From Talpa occidentalis (lineage: Eukaryota > Chordata > Mammalia > Eulipotyphla > Talpidae), in the NCBI RefSeq assembly GCF_014898055.3, contig NW_023602073.1:81324678-81388677 (forward strand): a stretch of DNA of 64,000 bases, read 5' to 3'. Shown here piece after piece: positions 36,392 to 47,649 of this stretch; within the stretch, counting starts at the first letter, position 1, and every line of letters starts with the position of its first letter. A model generated the notes under the pieces. That model was not told the origin of the DNA. It saw only the letters and a program-made list of their open reading frames with translations, and did no database searches. Both the position numbers and the translations under genes were made by a program.

Positions 36392-36703
36392 TTTTTTCTT
36401 TTTTTAATTTTTATTTTTTTTTACTTTTTTTTATAGAGGCATGCTATTTATTTATTTGTTTGTTTGTTTGTTTTGTTTATACATGCACTGGGTACAGTCA
36501 GAAGCGCGGGAGGGTGAGAGAATTCACCAGAGCCAGAGCAGGGAACAGATCAGGCAGACAAACGAAATATACTGCTGAGGGGAGCAGCGGGTGCGGCAGG
36601 AGAGGTCTATCACACCATGTGGCGGGGATCTTGAACCGGCGCTACAGAGTCTGCAGGCAGCTTCGCAACCCAGCGCTCAACTGCTGCGCCACCGGGGAGG
36701 CCC
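36392..36703 (-). mobile_element. tRNA-derived SINE, long-tail group (iii) with mosaic body
   Basis: Minus-strand copy with group iii tail complement (ATAGAGGCATGC..TTTG repeats) but several older body states (GGGTGCGGCAGG, CAGGCAGACAAACGAAATATA) and a deletion of about 25 bp around 36620. TSD AAGAAAACATTTTCT is exact at 36377-36391 and 36704-36718. Confidence 0.94.
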
Positions 36704-36718
36704 AAGAAAACATTTTCT

Positions 36719-39130
36719 AACATGTAAAGTAACTATGTAAAATCTCTTGAAATAAGTTTTTAGAGCCCATTAACTTTGATGTTATTTAAAATGCTGTTTA
36801 CATATGGAATAAGTACTTTGATTATTCCCTAGGAAGTTAATTTGGTGTTCAAAGCAATAGAATCTACTTTCTTATAGATTTAAAATTACAGAGGAATAAA
36901 GAATAACAGTACAGTGGGCTAGATACTGAACAGATATACAGCATGCTGCTCAAAGTATGTTTAGTCTATGCTCTTAAATTCCTGTTTTTGTTTCTTTTCT
37001 AATTTTAAGAAGTGAGGCAATGCATTTAAATATTCCATATGTTACACCATTTCTGCACCTTGTTAAAAAAAAAAAATCACCACGGTAAAATGTACCAGGG
37101 GTTACTTAAACCTTTACTCTAGCTATCCGAAAACCCATAAAATATACATTCACCATCAATGGTCCTTAACTAATGCTAAAATCAAACCTGCAAGGGAAGC
37201 CTTAGGGATATTTTGAAGTGGTTGCTTGAGACTAATATCATCTGCTAGAGGTTATTAAATGTTTCATTGCCGTGTTGTTACTAGAATTTTGAAATTGATA
37301 GAATTGTGAAACTCAATATCACTGTTTTAAAAAGTTTGCCTTTTGACTCTCATTCCTACTTTGAGACATGGGAAAATGATTTTTCCTACCATAAAGGGGA
37401 CTGTAAAGAGAAATGAAAGTGGTAGTTACTAGTATAAAGAGAGTTGCTTCCTTAAAAATGTCAACAATGAAATAATGTTTTCAAAAGGCTGTCAGTATCA
37501 CACACTTAATATACACGGAAAGAAAGAAGTTTATTGTCAGGCTCAGTTTGATAGAATCAACTCAAAGAAATTTGAAAGCTGAAAACATACAGGCATATTC
37601 AATTTTGAAGTAACTGTGAATTGAAAGAAGGAAATAATAGTGGGAAAATAACATCAAGTTTTTCCTAATAACCCTGTTATTTTGTGAGGTCAATGGATGA
37701 AGGAGTTAATAGATCACATTTTTCTACTACATTGCTATAATTCTAACTGTGGGTATTAGGCTTGTGAAGATTAATTGTACAACAAAGAGAATGAATGAAA
37801 TGAGTTGTCAGACCTGAAGTCTGAGCATATGTTGAAACATCCCCAAGTGTACTTGTAACTACTGGAGAGAACATTGCATTGCTTTGTATTTTGGAGATGG
37901 TATTCTGCACTTAAGAAATTTGAAATTATTGTTAAGATATTGCTAGAACCTTCCATTTTATATTATACAAATCAATTAACTAGAACATGGCATATGACTT
38001 TCCCCCGGCTCCTGAGGAAGAATTTTGGAGTTGCTTAAAACTAATTAATGCATGATATCTTATACTCTTAAGTGTTTCTATTCTCTGATTTATGTCAGTT
38101 TTACATTTTCATGCATACTTATGCCTATGAATTATCAAAACAATGTTTTTTCCATTCTGAACTTATATCAGCAGGACTGGATGTTCTATACTAATTGACA
38201 AATTAGATGCACATTAATCACCAGAAACACATGGCATCTACCCCCAAATTTGGAAGGCACTCAAAAATATCATTTGCAAATTTGGGACTGTTGACAAAAT
38301 GGGCAGTTTTTCTTTGTACAAGGCATGATGCCAGGGACCTGGTGAATTGACATATTGAACCCTATTTTTTAAGAAAGTATAAAGCATATGAATGTCATTT
38401 CCCAGCTCAGGTGTTAAGACCTATAAATCCATCTGGAATTACCATCTATTAAGATGGCAGAAACCTAATTACAGTGAATTTCTACTGAAATACTACCCTT
38501 CCTGCTCAGATCTCTGAGATTTATCCACATTTGGGACAATTAGTATTATGGTATTATCATAGAAATAGGCTGGGGAGAGATGTGTCTGGGAGGACTAATC
38601 CATCTTGTTTTCAAGCTCACTGTGCACAGATAGATGTCTGCTGAGATGCCATCATTCCAAGTGGCCTTCTCTCTTTCCTATTGGTCACTTCAGAGGAATG
38701 CTATATTCTGGTCTGATCAAACTCTTAAGTCTGGTGCCATCTCCCTTCTCATGATTGGCAATCGTTTTATTTCCAGACTACAGTGGGCAAAGGAAATGTA
38801 CCTTGTACTTTCCAAAATCTCAACAACTCTCTACTACCTGCCATCTCTGCATTCTATTACGTATCTGCTATCTCTTGTACCCCAGCACAGTTCTTATCTT
38901 TGGAAAAAATTTTCAATCTCTTAAAATCCCAATCCCCTGAACATGAAGTCATGCTTTAGTTTTCTCTCTGTATCCGGATGGGTTTAGAATTTTAGAAAGC
39001 AAAGCAAGGAGTAATCCTTTATTTTCTTCACTCAACTATTTATATCTTCTCTTATAAGGCAGCTAGCACGGTATAGTCTATTATCAATGTTGTTTAATAA
39101 AACTTATGATAGTGGAAATACTGTGTATCC
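36719..39130. other. Unique AT-rich DNA, no gene seen
   Basis: No gene or repeat recognised. Frames at 38634-38940 on the plus strand overlap each other and show no domain. Confidence 0.5.
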
Positions 39131-39300
39131 ATGCTGTCCAATATGGTAGCCAATAACCACATGTGAATTTTGATCACTTAAAATGTGGCTGAGAAACTTA
39201 AGTTTTAACTTGACTTTGCTCTGTTTTAATTAAGTTTACATTGCCACCTGTGAGTGTGGCTACTGTAGAGATAACACAAGTAGCTGCTTGAGTGTATAGA
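39131..39300. repeat. Probable hAT-type non-autonomous DNA transposon relic
   Basis: TGCTGTCCAATATGGTAGCC, AATAACCACATGTG, TTAAAATGTGGCTGAG..TTAATTAAG matches a common MER-class palindromic element ('CTGTCCAATACGGTAGCCAC..CACATGTGGCTA'). I am unsure of the exact family name. Strand not assigned because the element is near-palindromic. Confidence 0.6.
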
Positions 39301-39517
39301 AATGATAAAGGGAAGAAATATGAGGTTTTTTTAAAAAGTCCCTGATTGTGAAATATTATACCACCCTCAAATAATATCTGGAAAGTAGTATATGGCATGT
39401 CAAATTTTCATTTTACTCATTGCAACTCAGATTGCCTGAAAGAGGTAAAATACCCCAATTATAGTTAACTTTGCTTGTACATTTGCTTTAAAGAAAAAAT
39501 TAAAAGTGCTGTATTGG

Positions 39518-39823
39518 TTTTTTTTTTTAATTTTTTTTTTTAATAGAGGCATGTTTTTATTTATTTTTATTTGTTTTTTGTTTATACATGCACTGGGTAC
39601 AGTCAGAAGCGCGGGAGGGTGAGAGAATTCACCAGAGCCAGAGCGGGGAGCAGAACAGGCAGAAGGACCGAAGTACACTGCAGCGGGGAGCAGCGGGCGG
39701 CAGGAGAGGTCTGCGCGCCATGTGGGACCCTCCTCCGGTGGCCGGGGATTGAACCGGCACCGCAGAGGCCGCAGGCAGCTTCGCAACCCAGCGCTCAACC
39801 GGGGGAGGGGAGGTGGGGAGGCC
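39518..39823 (-). mobile_element. tRNA-derived SINE, long-tail group (iii), A box lost
   Basis: Minus-strand copy with tail complement AATAGAGGCATGTTTTTATTT. Body and B box (GGTTCAATCCC on its strand) are near consensus, but the first 30 bases are replaced by a C-rich stretch (complement GGGGGAGGGGAGGTGGGGAGG at about 39800-39821), so the A box is gone. TSD is weak (TATTGGTTTT / TATTGTTTT). Confidence 0.9.
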
Positions 39824-40078
39824 TGTCCCATATTGTTTTAACTTAGTACAAGAACTTTCATTCATTCTCCTATAAACTGAATTCATTTGCAAATCTCTTT
39901 CATGTGGCGCTTCTTACAAGGAGAATTATTGCCTGTGCTTTTTAGTTAGATCAGTCAGTAGGTGAATAACAAAAAGGTTTCAAGTGACCACAAAGAACAC
40001 TATGAAGATAGCCTCTGAGGAACTGAGTGTGGAATGTGCCAAACCTTGAGATCAAAATGTTCAACCATGATTTTATGT
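39824..40078. other. Unique DNA, no gene seen
   Basis: Nothing recognised. Confidence 0.5.
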
Positions 40079-40097
40079 TAAAAATCTATAACTCCCA

Positions 40098-40368
40098 GGG
40101 TCCTCCCCGGTGATGCAGCGGTTGAGCGCTGGGCTGCCCTCAGCTCTGCAGTGCCGGTTCGATCCCCGGACACCACCGAGGGTCCCACATGGCGCGCAGA
40201 CCTCTCCTGCTGCGCCCGCTGCTCCCCTCAGCAGTGTACTTTGGTCCTTCTGCCTGTTCTGCTCCCCGCTCTGGCTCTGGTGAATTCTCTCACCCTCCTG
40301 CGCTTCTGACTGTACCCAGTGCTTGTATAAATAAATAAAAATAAATAAATCTTAAAAAAAAAAGTAAA
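40098..40368 (+). mobile_element. tRNA-derived SINE, younger group (ii)
   Basis: Plus-strand copy, B box GGTTCGATCCC intact, 10-bp deletion between A and B boxes (GGGCTGCCCTCAGCTCTGC), tail TATAAATAAATAAAAATAAAT then CTTAAAA. TSD AAAAATCTATAACTCCCA (about 40079-40097) versus AAAAATCTGTAACTCTCA (about 40369-40386), two transitions. Confidence 0.94.
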
Positions 40369-40386
40369 AAAATCTGTAACTCTCAA

Positions 40387-40878
40387 TAACTTACTAATCG
40401 CTCTGTTTTGTTAGCTTATTTAATATTTTGTTTATTTCATTCAGTTTTTCAATCTTTATCTTCAGCTGACATCATTGAATGTCTTACGAAATGGTTGACA
40501 TTGAAGCATCATTCTTACCTTTCTGAGTGTTGGTGATGGGTACAGGGGCATTAAAAGAAAATCTTGGTAATATGGAGAATATGTCAATGGTCATTGACAG
40601 TGGGGTGAAGATATTCTCAAGATTGGGCACTAAGAAAGCAAACAGAAGAGGTATTTATGTTGTTCAGTGGGTTTGGGGAAGTCCATGGAGGAGATGGTAA
40701 TTCCATCTGCCTTTGTGACTTCCAGATAAAACAAAACAAGAAAGACACAGGTAAGTGAAATAGGTAATAGCAAGAGCAAAGATATCTCAGACCTGCTGGT
40801 TAAGATTTCAAATAATTAGGTCTGGGTACTGTATTATCTGTGCAAATCTAGGTGATTCTGATGCCTCTCTAAGCACTC
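40387..40878. other. Unique DNA, no gene seen
   Basis: Nothing recognised. Confidence 0.5.
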
Positions 40879-41149
40879 TTTTTTTTTTTTTTTTAAGATT
40901 TATTTTATTTATGCAAGAGCTGGGGTACAGGCCAGAGCGCATGAGGGTGAGCGAATTCACCAGAGAAAGAGAGGGAAGAACAGGCAGATGGACTGAAAAC
41001 ACTGCTGAGGGGAGCAGCGGGTGAGAGAGGAGCGGTCTGCCATGCCATATGGATATCTCCTTGTTCGGTCGGGAATCGAACCCGTGCTGCAGAGACTGCA
41101 GACAGCTTCAGAGTGCTATGCTCATCCCGCTGCCCCACCATGGAGGCCC
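40879..41149 (-). mobile_element. tRNA-derived SINE, older group (i), diverged
   Basis: Minus-strand copy with tail complement TTTTAAGATTTATTTTATTTA and older body; several substitutions and no convincing TSD. Confidence 0.88.
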
Positions 41150-41482
41150 TCCTCTATGCAGTATTTACATCAAAATCTTAACTTTTCCCCAGTAAAAATA
41201 ACTAAAATGAATATATAGTTTTAAAGGAAAACAATAATTTATGATAAAGCATTTCTTTATACACTATATTATTTGCACCTCAAATCCTGAAAAGTTGAGT
41301 CCAATAATATGAATGGATACAAGTACTTTCTTCCCTATTTAATTGCAACTGGGAAAACATGTTCTTTGAATAAGTATTTCACAATTTGCAGATACTTCAG
41401 GCTAGTAGATATTATCAGTTGGTTTATCTACTTCTGTAAAATAATGTTATTAAGAGAAAAAAGCCACAAAAATGTTGCAATT
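41150..41482. other. AT-rich spacer between two SINEs
   Basis: No gene or repeat recognised; a plus-strand frame from 41309 runs into the next SINE by chance. Confidence 0.5.
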
Positions 41483-41754
41483 CTTTTTTTTTTAAGATAT
41501 ATTTATTTATGCATACAAGAACTGGGGGATAGGCCAGAGGTGCAGGGGATGAGAGGACTCACCAGAGACAGAATGGGAAACAGAACAGGCAGATTGACTG
41601 AAATACACTGCTGAGGGTAGCAGTGGGCGGGTCAGGAGTGGTCTGCTGCACCATGTGGGTCACTTCCCTGGCTGGGATTGACCTTGTGGCTGCAGTGGCT
41701 GCGGAGAGCATCATAGTTCTGCCACTTAACCCCTTGTACCACCAGGGAGGTCCC
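41483..41754 (-). mobile_element. tRNA-derived SINE, older group (i)
   Basis: Minus-strand copy with tail complement TTTAAGATATATTTATTTAT and GCATACAAG. Flanks AATGTTGCAATTCT and AATTATGTAATTCT may be a decayed TSD. Confidence 0.88.
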
Positions 41755-42899
41755 TAAATTATGTAATTCTAAAGAATAATTCTAACAAACATATTCCTAG
41801 AAATTTTCAGGGTGAATGTTTCAATAACTTTTAAGAAAACATATATGCATGTGTGTGTGTATATATATGTAATTATTGAGATATAGTGATTTATGTTGAA
41901 AACTACTGGAAGGGAATGGATTTCATCGTTTGTTTGAAAAGAGTTTTAATATTCAGGGTAAATTTAGGAGAATATGAAAATGCATTATCTGCAGTAGTTG
42001 TTAGTAAAAGAGTAAAAAATTGCCTTTTTTTTTTTTTTTTTTCCCCTAATCAGAAGGCTTCTTCCTTAACATCCCATGCATAGGTTGTTTTAAATTAATG
42101 AGCATCTCTCATTTGGAGATCCCAACTTGACAGCATGCACATAATCACAAAGGGAATATAAAACCCTAGAATTGAGTTTGAATGACTGAAAATACAAACA
42201 ATAATGGGAAAGGGATTCGATTGTGTATCACTACCCAGAGCAGTAAAGCTTGATGGCATGCTGGACAGGTCTGCTGTGACCTGCGGTTCTAGGTCACAGT
42301 CTTAAGCCCATGATGGTGCCCAGCCTTAAGCTGCATTCTCAGCTCTGGCTGTAATGACAAATTTTAGGAGAAGGGGGTAAAGTTAGTGATTCCAGTACAG
42401 GACAGTCTCCAATGCTTGCAAATATGAGGGCATCCTGTTTTAAAAAGGACATTTAGCAGTAAACTTATTGTAATATATACACATGTTGATTTTCAACTGC
42501 AAACATATGAAACTTGTGTGAAGTTATCATGCAATGTTACTTCAGTTAAAATACAAGGCAACTTCACTTTTAACCTATGACTCAGATTATTCTTTTATGA
42601 CTTAGTGGTGACAATGTCCACTAGACGTTATTAGGAAATTTATAAATATACAATAGAAAAAGAAACCAGGAGCTAGATGACATGAAGGGCTAAAAGAAAA
42701 AGGGAGTGAGTGAGGTATTATTTCTACTGCAATGAGATCAGGTAAATACAGCTGTAGGGGTGAGGGAGCAGGGAGAAAGCAAGCACCTGAATGTGGGCTT
42801 GAATATGCAAATAGGGCAAAATTCCAAATTCAAAGTAGTGGTGCTGCTTCAGATTTTTAAGTAGGCATCTCAAAAATAAACCACCTAATTTTGTATTTC
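41755..42899. other. Unique DNA, no gene seen
   Basis: TG/TA patch at 41849-41871, T run at 42024-42042, and a GC-richer patch at about 42240-42350 that I cannot identify. Confidence 0.45.
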
Positions 42900-42948
42900 T
42901 TTTTTTTTATAATAAATTTTATTTTTATAATCCCCATACAATTGCAAC
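42900..42948 (-). mobile_element. LINE-1 3'-end stub (about 50 bp)
   Basis: TTTTTTTATAATAAATTTTA, then TTTTTATAATCCCCATACAATTGCAA is the complement of the final bases of the L1 at 45050-45105. Another extreme 5' truncation. No clear TSD. Confidence 0.75.
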
Positions 42949-43909
42949 CAAGCAAAGACCACATTTTTTTCTTTGTACATCTATTTTATTTTCAAAACAA
43001 TTATTTTTTTCTACTTTCTACAGTTAATGTAGGAGGAGATTAAAAAGAAAACCCTTACTCAGTGAGTTGGGTTCAATTTACCATTTTCCTATTATGGGAA
43101 AGCACAAAGAGATCTGCTTTAATTTTATCCCCTGTAACTCCTGCTATTAAAATAAATATAAAACTGCATTTGGTGGTATTTCTCTTTTAAAAATGTGGGC
43201 TTTTCTCGAAACATTTTAACAGTTGTGGTGTAAGAGGAACAAATAGAAAACCCTTTTACAGTTCAATTGTTAGTTATCATGAAATTGATACTTTGTGACT
43301 AAGATAAATAAATTGTAATATTTTTAAGATTCAGTCTGGAAATTCTATAGAGCACAGGAATGGCTTAGAGATCCTAATTGACGTTTTTGATATTATACTG
43401 AAGTAAGAGTGAATGTAATACTAGAGCATGAAAAGCATTCTGAAATGATTTGACTTACCAAAGAAACTTACCATTATGAAACTGTCATTTATTTTTGTCA
43501 GCAAGAAAATCGCCTTAGAATAGATCTTAAAGTGTTGAAAAGGGTACAATATTAAAACCAAGAAATCAATTCTATTACCTGGATGTTTCACAGCCAATGC
43601 CTGCAGTGTAATTTCAAATTAATGCTTAGACCAGGGCTGACACATAAACAGGATTCTCTGCTTATCTCCTCCATCCTTTCCAGCAGCAGCCATCAATTGC
43701 CACTCAAGCCTTTTTCCCTCCTGGCCCAAATGAGGAAACACAGTCACACTCCATAGAGGGCTGCAGGCTTGTCACTACCAGTTGTTCAGAACGGGCCCAT
43801 AAGAAGATGAAGCCACGCATATAAATAAAATCATAGGGGAAAAAAATCCCTTTTGTATTTTCAAGGTTTTATGTGGCTATGATTATAGACTGCCTCATTT
43901 CAGATTAAT
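42949..43909. other. Unique DNA; GC-richer patch at 43640-43800
   Basis: No gene. The patch around 43640-43800 (CTCCTCCATCCTTTCCAGCA..ACGGGCCCATAAGAAG) is not a repeat I know. Confidence 0.4.
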
Positions 43910-43921
43910 AAAGGGTGTTGA

Positions 43922-44037
43922 TATCATCTGCAAATAATGATAGTTTGACTTCTTCTTAGCTATTTGGATTCCTTGGATGTCTTTCTCTTGTCTTATTGCT
44001 CTGGCTAGGACTTCCAGTATTATATTGAGAAATATAG
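43922..44037 (-). pseudogene. Inverted L1 ORF2 segment (reverse-transcriptase region)
   Basis: On the minus strand this encodes [20 protein letters not shown], then a lysine-rich stretch leading to the position of the catalytic [FY]ADD motif, read here as TTTGCAGATGATAT with a frame slip just before it (the open frame reads YHYLQMI). This is the RT palm region of L1 ORF2. It sits upstream of, and opposite to, the rest of the element. Confidence 0.9.
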
Positions 44038-44920
44038 GCGAAACACTACGTGATTTGCACATCAAAGACATCTTTACAGACACATCACCCAAAGCAGTGA
44101 TAGTGAAGGCAAAGATAAACAGCTGGGACTACATCAAATTAAAGAGCTTCTGCACAGCAAAAGAGACAATAACAAAAACAAAGAGAAACCCCACCAACTG
44201 GGAGAACATTTTTGCACCCAACACTAATGATAAAGGACTGATCACAAAAATCTGCAAAGAGCTGATGAGACTCAGCAACAACAAAGAAAATAATCCAGTC
44301 AAAAAATGGGCAGAAGAGCTAAAAAGAAACTTCTCTGAAGAGGAAATGCAAATGGCCAACAGGCATATGAAAAAATGTTCAACATCACTTGTCATCAGGG
44401 AAATGCAAATCAAAACTACCATGAGATACCATCTCACACCAGTGAGAATGGCACATATTAAAAAAACAGCAACAACAAATGTTGGCGAGGGTGTGGAGAA
44501 AAAGGAACTCTTCTGCACTGTTGGTGGGAGTGCAAACTGGTCCAACCACTGTGGAGAGCTGTGTGGAGATTTCTGGACCTACTAAACATAGAGCTTCCAT
44601 ATGATCCAGCAATTCCACTCTTAGGTATTTACCCAAAGGACACAGAAACATCAATTCCAAAGAGCACCTGCACCCCTATGTTTATAGCAGCACTGTTTAC
44701 AATAGCTAAGCTTTGGAAACAACCCAAATGCCCAAAAATAGATGACTGGATCAAGAAGATGTGGTACATATACACCATGGAATATTACTCAGCATTCAAA
44801 AAAGATAAACACATGCAATTTGCAGCAACATGGATGGCGCTGGAAGGGATCATGGTCAGCGAAATAAGCCAAAAAGAAAAAGAAAAATACCGGATGGTCT
44901 CACTCATAGCAGGAATCTAG
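44038..44920 (+). pseudogene. L1 ORF2 C-terminal fragment with one frameshift
   Basis: Sense-strand remainder of ORF2p. The upstream frame (to about 44460) encodes [40 protein letters not shown] and [13 protein letters not shown]. The frame then shifts in a run of seven A (44460-44466). From 44480 to the stop at 44918-44920 the other frame reads [20 protein letters not shown], an intact Cys-rich C-terminal motif, then [30 protein letters not shown] and KKMWYIYTMEYYSAFKKD. One frameshift in about 880 nt indicates a recent copy. It cannot act, since the endonuclease and RT domains are absent. Confidence 0.93.
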
Positions 44921-45121
44921 AAAACTTAAATAAGGGACCAGGAAAATGAATAACTATAAGAAAGTGAAAATCAGAATCAACAAAAAACTATGAAACAGAG
45001 ACACTTTTGGGGGGTGGGGGGCGGGAGGGGAGGTATTGGGATCAGAATGGGGGGGTTGCAATTGTATGGGGAATATAAAAATAAAATTTATTAAATAAAA
45101 AAAAGAAAAAAAGGGTGTTGA

Positions 45122-45354
45122 ACTCTTGCCTATATTATCTTGGTGCAGGGCTCTTCATTGACAATTTGGGAAACAACAGGTTAATTTTTCTCCTGCTCCT
45201 TGAAAGCTATTTGAATGGGATGTTCATTGTTGCTATTCTGCCATTTAAAAAAAGGAAACAAAGAATTTCCTAGACCAAATGCCACAGATAGATGGCACAG
45301 AAAAATCCTCCTTTATCACACTGGTTCATTGTCTCAATCACTTTTTAAAGATAG
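45122..45354. other. Unique DNA, no gene seen
   Basis: Nothing recognised. Confidence 0.5.
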
Positions 45355-45366
45355 AAATGGTGTTCA

Positions 45367-45635
45367 GGGGCCTCCAGGGTGGTGCAAGGGGTTAAGACAC
45401 AACCTATGAAGCTGTCCACAGCCACTGCAGCACCAGTTCGCTCCCTGGCTGACCAGGGAGCAACCCACATGGCGCAGCAGACCTCTCCTCCTGACTCGCC
45501 CGCTGCTCTCCTCAGCAGTGTACTTCGGTCAGCCAGCCTGTTCTGTTCCCCACTCTGTCTCTGGTGAATCCTCTCACCCCCCACACCTCTGGCCTATACC
45601 CCAGCTCTTGTATGCATAAATAAATCTTAAAAAAA
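45367..45635 (+). mobile_element. tRNA-derived SINE, older group (i)
   Basis: Plus-strand copy starting GGGGCCTCCAGGGTGGTGCA, older body, tail TATGCATAAATAAATCTT followed by poly-A. TSD AAATGGTGTTCA (45355-45366) versus AAATGGTGTCCA (45636-45647), one transition. Confidence 0.95.
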
Positions 45636-45829
45636 AAATGGTGTCCATAAATACCTGTCATTTTTAGGTTATGTTAACTTTTTCCAAAAGAAGCAGCAAA
45701 ATAGACTATGATCTATTGATTCTGATTTGGTGAGACTGATAAATTGCTTTAGAGTCTAAAAACTTTAATTTTAAATTGAATCTTTGTATTCAGTTTCATC
45801 GTATTTTTTTTAAAGTCCTTAATGACTTG

Positions 45830-46180
45830 AGTATGGGTGAGGCAGCCTGCAGGGGTCAGTCCTTCTGCCCCAAGGAGAAGAGCAGGAGCTGGCGAGGAAA
45901 GGAGCTGTTCCAGGGCAGGGAGGGGGCACCCCAGGATCCCCAAACCCTGCCTGCTCTAAACAGGTTCCGCCATCTGCCGCATCAAGACAAAACATACTCT
46001 AGTATGTAAGACCATCAGTGGAAAGGAACTTTAATACAATTCTCATCTCCTCTCCAATTTCTCCTCCCTACTCAGCTCCACCTTTCCTTTGGGAACCTGG
46101 AACGACCCTTTTTCCTGGGAACCACCCAATGACATAAAACAACAAACATGCACCAATGGGTCCCTTTCTTCCAAATGTTG
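45830..46180. other. GC-richer stretch, possible antisense LTR relic
   Basis: From GGTGAGGCAGCCTGCAGGGG to TGCACCAATGGGTCCC the composition differs from the AT-rich flanks. On the minus strand GTATTAAAGTTCCTTTCC could be a polyadenylation signal and R region, which suggests an old LTR, but no second LTR, TSD or pol sequence supports it. No convincing coding frame. Confidence 0.3.
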
Positions 46181-46608
46181 GAACTCTTAATATTTCAGTC
46201 CTGTTAATGAGTGTACAAACAAATTTGAAAGACTCTATAATCAGCCAAAATGAAAAAATGAGTATATATCTCATGGTAATATTTTGATCTTTTGGAAACT
46301 TTGAATGGTTTCTTTTCCTAATTGAAACTTGTGTGAAGGAAGCACTTGAGTCAAATATAAAGTATGAAGGGTTTGCTTTTATTTTATGGCTATATTTATA
46401 TGTGGTTGGAATGCAGTTTCTGACTTTCTTACCATTTGAATCACTTTGGCCATTATTTCACATAGTATTTCATATCGATCTATGATTTTTTGAAATATCT
46501 TCAAATGGGGATTTTAGCAATATTATTGAAAATATTTTTAGTAGCCATAGGATTTTTAAAATAAAATGTAATAGTTATGATTGCAATTCAATTTTGTTAA
46601 TTTATTTA
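46181..46608. other. Unique AT-rich DNA, no gene seen
   Basis: Nothing recognised. Confidence 0.5.
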
Positions 46609-46620
46609 AAAAATGCATCA

Positions 46621-46912
46621 ATGGGCCTCTCTGGTGGCGCAGGGGTTGAGCGCTGGGTTGCGAAGCTGCCCGCAGCCTCTGCAGCGCCGGTTCGATCCCC
46701 GGCTGCTCCCCGGCCACCGGAGGAGGGTCCCACATGGCGCGCAGACCTCTCCTGCCGCCCGCTGCGCCCCTCGGCAGTGTACTTCGGTCCTTCTGCCTGC
46801 TCTGCTCCCCGCTCTGGTGAATTCTCTCGCCCTCCCGTGCTTCTGACTGTACCCAGTGCTTGTATAAATAAATAAATAAATCTTAAAAAAAAAAAAATAA
46901 ATAAATAAATAA
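46621..46912 (+). mobile_element. tRNA-derived SINE, younger group (ii), double A/T tail
   Basis: Plus-strand copy with A box TGGCGCAGGGG (46634-46644), B box GGTTCGATCCC (46689-46699) and CpG-rich body. After TATAAATAAATAAATAAATC and poly-A a second AAATAAATAAATAAAT run follows (46896-46912). TSD AAAAATGCATCA is exact (46609-46620 and 46913-46924). Confidence 0.96.
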
Positions 46913-46924
46913 AAAATGCATCAA

Positions 46925-47649
46925 AAATAATGTGGTTTGATGGCTTGCTCAAAAGAGTAATAGCATCAGTACAAGAAATATTGTAGAATATTCACAGTAA
47001 AGTCAAGGTAGTGGGTATACACATATTTACTGTTAAATTATTTAAACTTACTGCATGTTTAAAAAAAACTCATTATAGAATTTTAGAAAAATCAAATTTT
47101 ACAGCTTCCAAAACTAATTTTTTGATACTCAGAATCAGTGATTTAAAATTCATAATACTTTATTCCTTCTAATTTGGTAAAAGGTAACAAGAAAGCAAGT
47201 TTAAATATAATTTAAGCAGTCTCTCCCATAAAGTATGGCAATTCTGCGGCTCTTCAAAGGACTATTCCTGAAATTTTGGGATCATAATAATATAATCATA
47301 AATACTAAGTTAGATTTAAAATGTAAAGTATTATTCTTATTATTCACTTTTGTAACTTTTTAAAATAAGTATGGCTGTGAGACTTTTCCTTTTTCTTCCT
47401 CCTGCCTTTCCTTTTTCAAAGATTTAAATGATATTTTTTACAAAATGCCCAAAATATTAAATACCTGTAGTCTCATCTCATTCATTAAAACTACTATTTT
47501 GTCATTGATATGTTCCATTTACAGGAGGCCTTGAAGCTTATGAATATGTCAATGTGTAAGACCCTCATACATGTTGATATCCTTTTTCATCAATTGCATT
47601 TAATAACATTTCACTGTTTTAGATGTAAATTGCCATGAAGCACTGAAGT
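46925..47649. other. Unique AT-rich DNA, no gene seen
   Basis: Nothing recognised. Confidence 0.5.

Larger units (their letters stand above)
43922..45110 (+). mobile_element. Young LINE-1, 5'-truncated with 5' inversion
   Basis: One insertion of about 1.19 kb bounded by an exact 12-bp TSD, AAAGGGTGTTGA (43910-43921 and 45110-45121). 43922 to about 44037 is ORF2 sequence in reverse; from about 44038 the ORF2 3' end, a short G-rich 3' UTR (about 45005-45055), ATAAAATTTATTAAATAAA and a poly-A tail run in sense. Roughly 280 codons that should lie between the two ORF2 parts are missing. The architecture is that of twin priming during L1 integration. Confidence 0.94.

Noticed and set aside
44129..44545. 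138-codon minus-strand frame inside the L1
   Set aside because: It is the antisense shadow of L1 ORF2; the sense strand carries the conserved ORF2p words.
46689..46699. tRNA gene suggested by the B box
   Set aside because: Each B-box/A-box pair sits in a SINE copy with a long unrelated body, tail and TSD; there is no tRNA acceptor stem or free-standing cloverleaf.
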